From: Cantharellus purpuraceus
Taxonomy: Eukaryota; Basidiomycota; Agaricomycetes; Cantharellales; Hydnaceae
Direction of reading: 5' to 3'
Assembly (NCBI GenBank): GCA_025174535.1
Contig: JALBUN010000009.1
Span: 1,054,001-1,118,000 of the forward strand
DNA: 64,000 nt
Of the stretch, positions 1 to 9,709 are shown piece by piece. A program made the translations under genes and the position numbers. Position 1 is the first letter of the stretch. The number at the start of each line of letters is the position of its first letter. The notes beneath the pieces are model-generated. The model ran no database searches and was not told where the DNA came from. It saw nothing but the letters and a program-made list of their open reading frames with translations.

Positions 1-819
1 AAGGCCACCTATATCGCATGAACGTCTGTGCTAAAAATGAGTTGGATCACACATACCTGGCCAAGAATACATGTACCTGGGATGAGTGGCACTGAATCTT
101 CGGCCACATGAATATGAACGTGGTAAAGCTGCTGAAGCAGAAGCAGATGGTCGCCGGGATGAATGTAGACAAGTCGGTTCCAGCGTCCTTCCAATGTGAA
201 GCCTGCATCAAAGCTAAGCATCATGTGCAACCATTCCCCAAAGAGTCACTTGCAAAAATAGCTGAAATCAGAGACCTGACTGTTTCAGACGTATGGGGGC
301 CAGCATGCACAATGGCAACTGGAGGTGACTGATACTTCATCACATTCACTGATGGGAAATCATGCAGAACTGCAGTATATTTCATGAAGCACAAGTCTGA
401 AGTCTTAACAAAGTTCAAGTATTACAAGAGCTACCTTGAGACTCAGACCGGTCAGAAACTCAAGAAGTTGCACATTGATGGTGGCAAGGAGTACATAAAC
501 AAGGGCCTAAAGACTTTCCTACTCAAAGCCGGCATACTCCTTGAAGTCACAGCCACACATTCACCTGCCCAGAACGGAATCGCAGAGCGGATCAACAGGA
601 CTGTAGTGGAGCATGCATGTGCGATGGTCACACAACACCAGCTCCCTCACCTGCTATGGAAGGAAGCCATCACTTACGCCATCTACCTCAAAAACCAATC
701 ACCGACTCATGCACTGACAGACTCAGTAACCCCAGATGAGCTATTCAAAAAAGCAAAACCGGATGTGTCGCTACTTGAGGAATTCGGCTGGAAATGTTGG
801 GTACTGCAGCAGGATGGCT
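1..819 (+). pseudogene. Copia retrotransposon fragment 1: GAG-pre-integrase and integrase core
   Basis: Partial Copia pol that runs off the window start. The reading begins in a GAG-pre-integrase zinc-binding segment: WH near 90–105, then GHMN, CEAC and KAKHH. It continues into a DDE integrase with SDVWGP, HIDGGKEY and NGIAERINR, so all three acidic residues are visible. Two in-frame TGA codons, one in the WH-IFGH segment near 103 and one before YFITF near 330, stand where relatives have CGA-type Arg codons. The frame ends abruptly at 819, where repeat A1 begins. The missing downstream RT is probably the piece now inverted at 9,199–9,433. Certainly Copia; non-functional here. Confidence 0.88.
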
Positions 820-1194
820 GTATGGGAACCACCTTTTCCCTATCAAATCCTATTTATGCAGCACCAATGTGCTATACTTTGCTTTTCCATTCCTAAATAT
901 CAGCATATATTTGGTGCTTGTACCTGGAATGGACTTATTCAAATATTCTCTATTTTTCCATATTTTTTCAGGAATATTCCATGCAGAACTCAGCCCAGAA
1001 TGATTTATTTCTGCTGTGCTACAGTTGTGGACCCATAGGTGCCCACAAACCTTCACACAGCCAGCTCTCCACCTTTGGACCAGGCATTTGGCCTGAATTC
1101 AAGCTCAGATGTCTCCGATCAATAAATATTCTCTAACTTGACAACCACAGCCTCTCAGGGCACTATTTTCCATGGAGATCATCACCTGAGATGT
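820..1194 (+). repeat. A1 LTR-like repeat, 5' fragment
   Basis: Begins with the A1 terminus TGTATGGGAACC and matches the first ~375 bases of the full copy at 1,696–3,127, including the AATAAATATTCTC stretch. At 1,194/1,195 it switches without a gap into repeat B. There is no A1 3' end and no target duplication, so the junction is recombinational rather than a simple insertion. Confidence 0.85.
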
Positions 1195-1695
1195 AGTCTC
1201 AATTAAACGTGCAAGGTTCTTGATTATAACCAATTGCCTGATATGTGATAATTTGACTAACCTCAGAGTCTCAATTACACATGTAAGGTTCTTGATCGGT
1301 GGATGGTGATTAATACACTTCAAGTTACTGCTCCGAGTGGGCTTGTAGTGTGTTAATTACTAATCAGTTACTCCGTATTAACCTCTTTCTGAGTTTGATT
1401 AATATTAGAGCCTGCTGCACTTGTAATATAATAGCTTCTGGCTTCTCCGAGAGTCAATCAAAGCTAATATACCTTAAGAGTAGCTGATATACACATGCTG
1501 CTTATGTGATGATTTACTCAATGCTTGAGTAGACACTGCTGTGTGTGTGTGGTAAAAAGATATTCTTATTGCACTGCTGTTGCAGCCCTTTTTATATACA
1601 TAGGCTATCTAGCTTATTTAACTAATTAGAGAATATTCCTGAGGCTTAGGGAAGCCCCTAGAAGGAAAGAGAAGGCTGGAGAACCTTGTGGAAGG
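1195..1695 (-). repeat. Repeat B fragment (left flank of an A1 insertion)
   Basis: Matches part of the full B copy at 20,075–21,460 in the same orientation, with shared AGTCTCAATTAAA and CTTGAGTAGACACTGCTG segments. It stops at GAAGG, immediately before A1. The continuation of B expected after GAAGG is found inverted at 9,434–9,709, ending in CCTTC against another A1. This fragment is therefore one half of a split insertion site. Confidence 0.82.
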
Positions 1696-3127
1696 TGTAT
1701 GGGAACCACCTTTTCCCTATCAAATTCCATTTATGCAGCACCAATGTGCTATTCTTTGCTTTTTCATTCCTAAATATCAGCATATATTTGATGCTTGTAC
1801 CTGGAATGGACTTATTCAAATATTCTCTATTTTTCCATATTTTTTCAGGAATATTCCATGCAGAACTCAGCTCAGAATCATTTATTTCTGCTGTGCTACA
1901 GTTGTGGACCCATAGGTGCCCACAAACCTTCCCACAGCCGGCTCTCCCCTTTTGGACCAGGCATTTGGCCTGAATTCAAGCTCAGATGTCTCTGATCAAT
2001 AAATATTCTCTAACTTAACAACCACAGCCTCTCAGGGCACTATTTTCCGTGCAGATCATCACATGACATGTGGCTATCCATGGCTGTCCAAACCAGTGCA
2101 GAAAACAGGGTGGACACCCTTCTTTTTGCCTGATCAGTGCCTAGCTCAGGGATCAGATCAGCTGATGGGTGATCAAATCAGGTGATTGCCTTGGAATATT
2201 CTACCCCTTTCCATAACATTCTAGCTGTTTCCTTCTATTATTAGATAGAACTTTCCAGAACCATTATTCAGCTCCTGATCAGTGTTAGTGCTGTGATCAG
2301 ATCCTGTGATTGGCTTGGAATATTCTACCCCTTTCTTCCACCTTCCACAACCTTCCAGTAGTTTCCATCTATTAATAGGTAGAATATTCCAGAACCATTA
2401 GTCAGCCCCTGTAAATACAATATATAAGGAGGCCATTCTGCCTCTGAAAGAATAACATATCATCACATTCTACCCATCTTCTGCACACCAGTGTGACTAG
2501 AGTGACATACAGTGTCATCCTCTATCTCAGTAACTGTTGATTACCAGTTCAAGGATCTTTTACAGTTGTGTAACTGTACTTGATTGCACTCGAAGTAGTG
2601 ATATTCCTGCTTTGGGCGTGAGTGTAGTATCTGCCTCACGTGACTACGAATCTACAGGGTGAGATTGTCTGTCGATAGTCCTGCCATTAGTGCTCTTGTT
2701 TAAGTAACTAGTGTGTACTCCCTTTGCAGAGCATTAGAAGCTTGAACTCGTGTGAAGCAGTTGCTAGACTACTTCACACATTGCTGTTACCCGCTTCTGA
2801 GTGCCACTGGTTGGACGGTTGGATTCATCCACCTACTTCCTTTAGCCTCTAAGTGCATTCCCCTCTTTTTGGAATATCTGGACCCCTAAGCGTCCGTGAA
2901 CTCTAGACTCTGGAAGTCTTATTCATTTCTTGCTGCTAAGAAACGTATTACCTTTCTGCGTATAGTCTGCATTGACCAATACAAAGGATTGTAACCAAAG
3001 TACAAACGTTAAATCGTTTCTGGAGTTGTGCTGCAGCAGGGTTTGATATTCTTCTCAGCTGTTCATTCACGGAATTGTGGTGATTTAGAGTTTGCCCTAA
3101 CACCATAATTTTGCGGGTTCCAAAACA
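1696..3127 (+). repeat. A1 LTR-like repeat, full length (1,432 bp)
   Basis: Starts TGTATGGGAACC and ends GGGTTCCAAAACA, giving TG…CA ends with imperfect 12-bp inverted termini. Near-identical copies lie at 40,896–42,327 (+) and 9,710–11,141 (−), and a diverged one at 23,118–24,531. An AATAAA lies about 300 bp in, and a TATATAAGGAGG box near 2,420 would suit an LTR promoter. No gag or pol is attached, so these are solo LTRs or a non-autonomous family. The flanks do not match: GAAGG on the left, GCGGG of Gypsy integrase on the right. Confidence 0.85.
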
Positions 3128-4338
3128 GCGGGCTTTGGTGGAGGCAAGTTCTTTCTCAGGGTGGATGGAGATGTTCGGATGGTAGCCTTTATTAGCAAAG
3201 AACAGAGAGATGCCAGTAGTCGCGTTCGGAGCATTGTTGTAGGCAAACTCTGCTATCAGAAGTAGGTCAGCCCAGTTGTCTTGTTGATAGTTACAATAGA
3301 TTCGGAGGTATTGTTCCAGGGATTGATTCATTTGTTCTGTTTGTCCATCTCCTTCAGGGTGGTATCTGGAGGTGAAATGAAGCTTCATGTCAAGAGCCTT
3401 TCCTAATGTGTGGAAGAAGGAGGACACGAACTCTGAGCCCCGATCGGATGTGACATGCAATGGGACTCCGTGTTTAGAGAATACATGGAGAATGAACAAT
3501 TTAGCTAGTGAGGCAGAGGTGATGGTGTCATGCATTGGAATGAATAGTGACTGTTTGGTGAACCTGTCGACAATAACAAGTATGGTATCATATCCAAGCG
3601 ATGGGGGGAGCTTCTCTATGAAATCCATGGAGATGGAGTTCCATGGTTGCTCCGGGACCGGAAGTTGCTTAAGTGTTCCGTAGGGTTTGTGCCTTTGCGA
3701 TTTTGAGCGCATACACGTGGTGCAGGAGTTACAGTAGTGTTGAATGTATTCTCGCATTTTTGGCCATACATAGTCTTGTCGGATTAATCCTTGTGTGTGA
3801 TTTTGCCCGAAATGGCCTGAGATCGGGTGATCATGGTAATACTGCAAAACTCAGAGTCAGAGACCATTGGCATTGGGGATGTATATCCGGTTGTTGTGTC
3901 AGAGGTGTCCTTCGGGGTCAAGTGACCATTTTGGATCGGAAGGGTCATCCAAGTGTTTAACTGCAACAGGATCGGATCGGAGTGATGAGCGGATGTCGGA
4001 GCGGAGTTGGTCGATATCCATAATGGTGACAGCTTGGAGGGTGGGAGTCATGAGGGTGGATGCTTGTAGGGACGATGCCAGCTGCTCGTTAGTAAACACA
4101 GGGCGAAAGTTGTGGGGGTTTACAGTGGCATAGTCACTATTCCCCTCTTTAGGGTAGATGTCCCATCATCTAGTTAAAGTGTCGGGCTTTGCTCCGAGTC
4201 GACCAGGATGGAAACGGATAATGAGATTGAACTGAGATAGGTATTCGGACCATCGGACCTGTCTCCGGGTGAGCAGTTTCGTTGTGGAGAAGTATTCTAA
4301 GTTTTTGTGGTCAGTTATGACGTCCACCGGATCGGAGG
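3128..4338 (-). pseudogene. Chromovirus RNase H end and integrase, broken
   Basis: The RNase H tail shows [13 protein letters not shown] and [14 protein letters not shown]. Next is the linker, then the integrase zinc finger: YYHDHPISGHFGQ with CNSCTTCMRSK. The catalytic core has SMDFIEKLP, TSDRGSEF and PEGDGQTEQMN, so D, D and E are all present. The frame ends at KELASTKA, where A1 replaces the rest. Stops near 4,164, 3,897 and 3,860 break the frame. The C-terminal and chromodomain part is preserved in copy 2 at 13.3–14.3 kb. Confidence 0.9.
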
Positions 4339-5417
4339 TGTATGGGAACTGGTTTTCCCTTAAAAAGATCTTGTTTAAAGTCCCGAAACTGTACAATTCC
4401 GCTTGATAGCCTTAAAATATCAGCATATATCTGCTGCTTTCTCTTGATTCAGGGCCATTCAAATATTCTCTATTTTTTCATATTTTTTCAGGAATTTTCC
4501 ATGCAGAAATGAGTCTACAAACTTATTGTTCTGCTGGGCGAAGTTTTGGGACCCACATGGACCCACAAACCTTCGCAGATGTCAGCAGCCTCAAAGTCAG
4601 CCGGAGTCACCCGGACAACTGACTCATTTTCGATCACATGACTCATTTCAATCTCCGACTCAATCTGGTCACCACTGCCAGTAAATGCTCAATATCTTCG
4701 CAACCACTGCACCTCCTGACTCCATTTTCAGTGGAGAGTTCAATAGAAACCATTTCTACCCCATCATTTGCACATCAGTGTGACTAGAGTGACATACAGT
4801 GTCATCCTCTATATCTCAGTAACTGTTGATTGTCCAGTTCAAGGGTCGCTTACAGTTGTGTAACTGTATTCGATTGCACTCGAAGTAGTGATTGTCCTGC
4901 TTTGGGCATGAGTGTAGTATCTACCTTGCATGACTACAAATCTACAGGGTGAGATTGACTGTCGATAGTCCTGCCATTAGTGCTCTTGTTTAAGTTACTA
5001 GTGTGTACTGCCTTTGCAGAGCATTAGGATCTTGAACTCGTGTGAAGCAGTTGCTAGACTACTTCACACATTGCTGTTACCTGCTTCAGAGTGTCACTGG
5101 TTGGATGGTCAGATTCATCCACCTACTTCCTCTAGCCTCTAAGTGCATTCCCCTCTTTTTGGAATATCTGGACCCCCAAGCGTCCGTGAACTCTAGACTC
5201 TGGAAGTCTTATTCATTCCCTACTGCTAAGAAATGTATTACCTTCCTGCGTATCGTCTGCATTGACCATTACAAGGGATTGTAACCAAAGTACAAACATT
5301 AAATTGTTTCTGGAGTTGTGCTGCAGTAGGATTTGATATTCTTCTCAGCTGTTCATTCACAGAATTGTGGTGATTTAGAGTTTGCCCTAACACCATAATT
5401 TTGCAGGTTCCAAAACA
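4339..5417 (+). repeat. A2 LTR-like repeat (1,079 bp, internally deleted)
   Basis: Starts TGTATGGGAACTGG and ends GGTTCCAAAACA. The 3' half is close to A1; the 5' half differs and includes TGACTCA motifs near 4,620–4,650. Compared with the copies at 30.9/37.0 kb and 45.5 kb it lacks the promoter-proximal block with the TGACTC array and TATATAAGG box. The flanks (GGAGG left, CCTTC right) do not match, and Gypsy sequence is missing across the site. Confidence 0.82.
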
Positions 5418-7581
5418 CCTTCCTAGTGAGTTGGGTGAGCGGAACGGTGATATCAGAGTAGCCATGAATGAAGCGGCGGTAGAAGTTGGTGAACCCTAGG
5501 AAGGACTGTACGTCCTTGACTTTCTGGGGTTCTGGCCATTCCTGTATGGCTTTGATTTTGTCGTTGGACATTGTCAATCCTGCCGGGGAGAGGATATAGC
5601 CTAGGTATTCAACTGAGTCGGAGTGGAATTCGCATTGTCAGCGCCAGTGAAGAGGCCATGTTTTCAGAGATGTCGGAGTACCTCTTGGACATGTGTCTGA
5701 TGTTGTTCTTTGTTGTCCGAATATACCAAAATGTCATCTAAGTAAACGAGGACAGTCACATCGAGGGGGTCAGTGAAGGTATCATTCATGAACCTCTGGA
5801 AGGCGGCTGGAGCATTGGTTAGTCCAAAGGGCATGATGCACCACTTAAAAGATCCATATCGTGTGCGGAAGGTCGTTTTCCATTCATTGCCTTCTCAGAT
5901 GCGGACTAGATGGTAAGCATGTCGGAGATCTATTTTGGAATATATCTAACATGATCGCTATTTACAACAACCTCAGACCTCATGCGTGACAGCTGTCATG
6001 ACCGCAGTGATTATGCATACCTTGTTCGTGAGATATTTCACAAGAACATTCATAACATGGACATTGAATATTCATGCTCGTCCTCTGAGATTCCTACTTG
6101 ATCAGGCCAGTGATAAGAGAGACGAGTGCACACTAAGTCATCCAAGGTGTTTTATTGTCCGGCTCAAGGGACTTCCATTGCAAACTGATCCAATTTTCTA
6201 CCGTTGTGTTCAGGACGTTGACCCATACCATGACAACATCATGAACAAAGACGGTATTGTATGGGGTCAGGTTGCTAAGTACGACGGCTTGATAAATGAA
6301 TGAGACCTGTTGAGTGAATGTAGAACATGAAGCTGACCTTGCGCACCAGACGTCTGGCACTCACATCAGCGGTAGAACGCCGTGGAAATTCACGCCAACT
6401 TGCCTCAAGCCCGACATGGATGACTTCTGCAGCAAGCGGGTGCATGTACAACTTCATGCCCTTGAGATCCAGAAGATCTTAGCCTTTCAAGGACTTTCGA
6501 GTAGGTCTGCGGTGCGGGGTATTGGGTATCGGTCTTTCTTGGTGATCTTGTTGAGTCCATGGAAGTCGATGCATAGACGGAGTGATCCATCCTTTTTGCG
6601 GACAAATAGGACCAGAGCTCCGTGAGGAGATAGGGATGGGCGGATGAAGCCCATAGCCAAGTTCTCGTCTATGAATGTTCGGAGAGCCAGTAGCTCTTTT
6701 TGGGATAGCAAGTAGATAGGGCCAAGCAGAGGGGTGGAGTTGTCATCCAGTTTGATCTTGAGATCATATGGTCGGTGTTCTGCTAGGGAGTCAGCTTTAG
6801 ACTTGCTGAACATGTCAGCAAACTCATGATACTCCTTAGGGACCATAGATAGATCCGGTGGAGTTGATTGGGCGGAACGAGCGGTGAGGAATATCGGATC
6901 GGAGAGGTGGACCTGGAATGTGTGGGAACCATCCAGTTTGCTTAGTCTGGCGAAGACCATAGCGTCCACCATTGATATAAACGGCGGGGTGGATGGAGTA
7001 TCTATCGGAGTGGAGTCAGTGGAGGCGGAAGATAATTTCGCACCTAAAGTTGCTGGTGACGTCAGGGATGACACAGCCTGTACTGGGGAATGGAATGTGA
7101 TATGGCCCAATGCCCAGTCAATCAACGGATTGTAGCAGGTGAGCCAGTTATGTCCGAGAACCACAGAACAGCTGGTAACATAGAATGTAAGGTTCTGGAT
7201 TTCTCTGACAGAAAAATGGATAGACAGATCTATAGCTCGTGAAATAACAGCATTAGTAGTGCCATCAAATAATCGGAGCGATATCGGAGTTATGGCGTAT
7301 GTATGGAGTTTATGTAAATTGGAAAAAGAGGAATCGAGGAAACAGTGAGTAGAACCGGAGTCAATTAATGCTTGAATAGCGGTATTGGGAATGGAGTTGG
7401 AGTAGACAAGGAGAGTAAGGGAGTCGGAGTGGGAAAGAGCAGATGCGTTCAGGTGGACCTCGTTTGTCGTACGGGGAGTACCAATGCAGCCCTCAGCCTG
7501 TACGGAGGCTATAGGACTGCTTACTATTTTTTGGGTCCGTTGCTTTTGCATTGGACTTGTCCGTCGTGGCGTTGGCGGCAC
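5418..7581 (-). pseudogene. Chromovirus protease and reverse transcriptase, interrupted
   Basis: The protease shows the retropepsin core [11 protein letters not shown] and [14 protein letters not shown] follows with [38 protein letters not shown] and RYPIP, up to 6,487. After a foreign block (5,944–6,486) RT resumes with [24 protein letters not shown] and the catalytic [10 protein letters not shown] at 5,735–5,746. It then reaches the connection segment FLGFTNFYRRFI, ending LTRK at 5,418 against repeat A2. Residues expected between this point and RNase H are missing. An intact protease and YLDD show the family was once active. Confidence 0.9.
5944..6486. other. 543-bp unidentified block inside the RT gene
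   Basis: It interrupts RT between LLESP and YFSKIDL. Base use is richer in CpG and more balanced than the surrounding decayed repeats. Open frames exist on both strands: + 5,986–6,303 with RCFIVRLKGLPLQ and DIMNKDGIVWGQV-like text, and − 6,133–6,360. I recognise neither. No terminal repeats or clear target duplication are visible (left flank GGAATAT, right flank TTAGCC). It could be a captured host-gene fragment or filler DNA from break repair. Confidence 0.55.
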
Positions 7582-8663
7582 AGCCTTTTGCCTTTGCTGC
7601 GGATGAGGTTGCCTTGTTGCAATCCTTGGCTTGGTGGCCAGGCTTTCTGCAGAACAGACAGAGGTTGTTGTCCATGCGGCACTGGCATTCCTGCTGGGTA
7701 ATTTTTCTGTCCTTCCCTAGCTTGGTGGAGAGGTCTGGAGTACTCTTGCGAGCTCTGGAGTTATTGCTGGTGCTGGAATTGTTCTGACTGGAACTGGAAG
7801 CGGCAGCGTTACCAGTGTTTGACTTCTGGCCTGAGTTGGCGGTGGTCCTCTTATTGGACCCCTTGTTGGACTTTGGGGTCTTGTCCAATGATTTGTCTGA
7901 TTTGTTGTTAGCCAAATTTTCATGGGAGACCTCAGATTGACATTCCCAATAATGGGTGTTGATGGATTGGGCAAGCTTGTGGAGGTTAACCAAAGTATCT
8001 GGCTTACCGACGTGATATCTCGTCCTTGATGCGGGATGGGAGTCCAACGTAAAATTGGCATCGGAGTGCGGCATCACCCCATTGGACTTTTGGGGCTAGC
8101 TGCTGGAAACTCACAATGTATTTTGCAATTTTGTGATTTTCCTTCATCCGAAGTCAATTGAGTTCGTTCTCAGCATTGGCCTCGGGGTTGTAAGGACCGA
8201 AATTGGTCCAAAGTTCAGAGATGAAGTCGGAGTAGTCCTCTGACCATATTGGGTCATCGGAGTCATCCATGAGCACTGGCTCAAAGTAGTCCAGTGCGGT
8301 GCCCTTGAGATAGGACATGGCGAAGGTGACCTTTGCCTGATCGGATGTGAATGCGTCGGGGCAGTTGCGGAAATTCAACCGGCATTGCACTAAGAATGGC
8401 TGGAGTTTTCACGGATTGGAGCCATCGAAGGGGTCAGGTTCTCGGACCTTGGTCCAGGACTTAGGAGCTTGTGGGTTACAGATGCTGCTGGCAAGCAGGG
8501 AGATGGCTTGCGCCAGATTTGGAGAGGGCGGGGTGTTGTCTTCTTCATTGATGGCCTCTCTGTGGTCCGTCAGTCCTTCGATGACCTCGGGGATGGTGTC
8601 GATGCTGGGAGCAGGCACCTCAACGGTTCGTGCGCGTTCGGAATTGGCAGTGGATTGTGGCAT
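7493..8663 (-). pseudogene. Chromovirus gag (capsid plus zinc knuckle), broken
   Basis: The first ATG after the LTR is at 8,663 (MPQSTANSE). The N-terminal part runs to EPDPFDGSNP, where a TGA replaces an expected Arg codon near 8,409. The capsid part continues as LQPFLVQCRLNF and LKGTALDYFEP, then hits another stop and frame change near 8,154. The remainder (GKPDTLVNLHKLAQS) leads into a Ser/Asn/Lys-rich linker and one CCHC knuckle, [14 protein letters not shown]. Length and order fit Gypsy gag. At least two breaks prevent translation as one protein. Confidence 0.88.
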
Positions 8664-8680
8664 TGGTAGGAGTGAGTATG

Positions 8681-8694
8681 GCAGTTCAAATATA
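8681..8694 (-). promoter_or_regulatory. Probable self-priming primer-binding site of the chromovirus
   Basis: Just inside the LTR, the minus strand reads ATATTTGAACTG. This is complementary to CAGTTCGAATAT, the inferred 5' end of the element's own RNA, intact in the LTR at 17,539–18,091. In this copy both partners have lost the central CpG (TG in the LTR, CA at this site). Tf1/sushi-type chromoviruses prime reverse transcription with the folded 5' end of their own RNA at this position. I saw no tRNA-type primer site here. Confidence 0.65.
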
Positions 8695-8695
8695 C

Positions 8696-9198
8696 TGTTA
8701 CACACTAGGTCCGATTGGGGGTCGGAGATTGGGTTGGAGTTGGAGTATGTCGTGGGGGTCAGGACGGACTTGGCTTCAGCTTATGTGCTGTGCCCTCACT
8801 AATACCGGTGTCTGAGATTTCGGAGATGGAGTAAGACTTAGAGAGTTAGGATCGGACTTAGGAACTAGGCGTGATTCGATATTCAAACTGGGGAATGAAG
8901 TCCCCAGTCGGGCAACTTAAATACATATTTTGAAATCTAATGATAATTACTCCGGTGATAGGTCTCCAAGGCTGACGGCCTTACATGAGTATGTCCGAGT
9001 CCAACAGGGACGGATGTCCAGGTTCCTATGGTGATGCTGATGCATCAATCAGAACTGGAGATGGATGGGCGGAATCAGCGGTGACAATCGGACAGGTAGA
9101 TGGAGATGGTGGTTTCCAAATGGAGTATAGATTTCATATGTGTGGGGATCTGAGTGGATCGGACGGGGATCTGGACATTAATGAATATAGTCATAACA
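8696..9198 (-). repeat. E-family chromovirus 5' LTR (503 bp)
   Basis: On the minus strand it starts TGTTATGACTATATTC and ends TAGTGTGTAACA. It contains a TATA-like TATTTAAG (8,916–8,923). A 7-bp stem and 6-nt loop hairpin (CTGGGGA/TCCCCAG, 8,888–8,907) follows. The inferred transcript start CAGTTTGAAT lies about 33 nt after the TATA. The hairpin and the start are conserved in the other E and E' LTRs at 17.5, 27.6, 29.1, 43.9 and 45.1 kb. Confidence 0.9.
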
Positions 9199-9433
9199 AC
9201 CTTGTTTTGCCCTGAAGACCCATTTGCAGTCCACCACTTTCCACCCATTTGGCCAATCAACTTCATCATATAGGTGCATTTTAATGAATGATAATAGCTC
9301 TTCATTGCAGGCTTCTTGCCAGTATGGCACCTCTGGACTTGACGTAGCTTCTTCATAAGTCATTGGCTCAATGATGGTACATGCAACCTTGGCTTGATGT
9401 CTTCCTACTGAATTTGGCTGTGGTCTAGGTCCA
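9199..9433 (-). pseudogene. Copia RT N-terminal fragment, inverted relative to fragment 1
   Basis: The minus strand reads MTYEEATSSPEVPYW, ELLSFIKMHLYDEV and KVVDCKWVFRAKQG, the conserved start of Copia RT. It stops at the chromovirus LTR on one side and at repeat B on the other. If the proposed inversion of 3,128–9,709 is undone, it lies on the + strand downstream of the Copia integrase at 1–819, in natural pol order. About 200 residues between the two parts are absent. Confidence 0.85.
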
Positions 9434-9709
9434 TGTTGGGGTATATGCAATTCTAAACTACTTCAAATAAGGACTATTATTTAGTAGTTCAAAGGTATTT
9501 CAAATGTTCTAATGAATGTACTTATTTTTCACATTTTTGTGTATTTGAGCCCACAAGTATACACAATGGGTCAGTTGCTGATATAATATGTCATGTGACC
9601 TCAAAGAGCACTTGCGTGCAAGCAAACAACACATATTACATAAGCAGCAGAGTTCATCCACTTCAGCCAAAAGCAGCCACAGAAGCTTCTGACACCTTCC
9701 TGGACCTTC
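9434..9709 (+). repeat. Repeat B terminal fragment
   Basis: Starts with the B terminus TGTTGGGGTATATGC and corresponds to the reverse complement of 21,190–21,460, with a 12-bp insertion after the first 15 bases. It ends CCTTC against the A1 copy at 9,710. Together with 1,195–1,695 it reconstitutes B across GAAGG, the probable target duplication of an A1 insertion. Confidence 0.82.

Larger units (their letters stand above)
3128..9198 (-). mobile_element. E-family Ty3/Gypsy chromovirus, copy 1 (5' LTR to integrase)
   Basis: Reads on the minus strand: 5' LTR (9,198–8,696), gag, protease and RT, RNase H, integrase. It is cut off inside integrase at 3,128 by A1. It is interrupted by a 543-bp foreign block in RT (5,944–6,486) and by an A2 repeat between RT and RNase H (4,339–5,417). 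At the A2 site roughly 100 residues of RT/RNase H are also missing. The LTR sits inside the Copia RT piece at 9,199–9,433. Stops and frame breaks make it defective. The chromodomain and antisense ORF of this family are seen only in other copies. Confidence 0.9.

Noticed and set aside
1696..3127. A1 as a TIR DNA transposon
   Set aside because: The inverted termini are short and imperfect, begin TG and end CA, and the only reconstructed TSD is 5 bp. An internal TATA and poly(A)-like signal fit an LTR better, though no internal region is attached.
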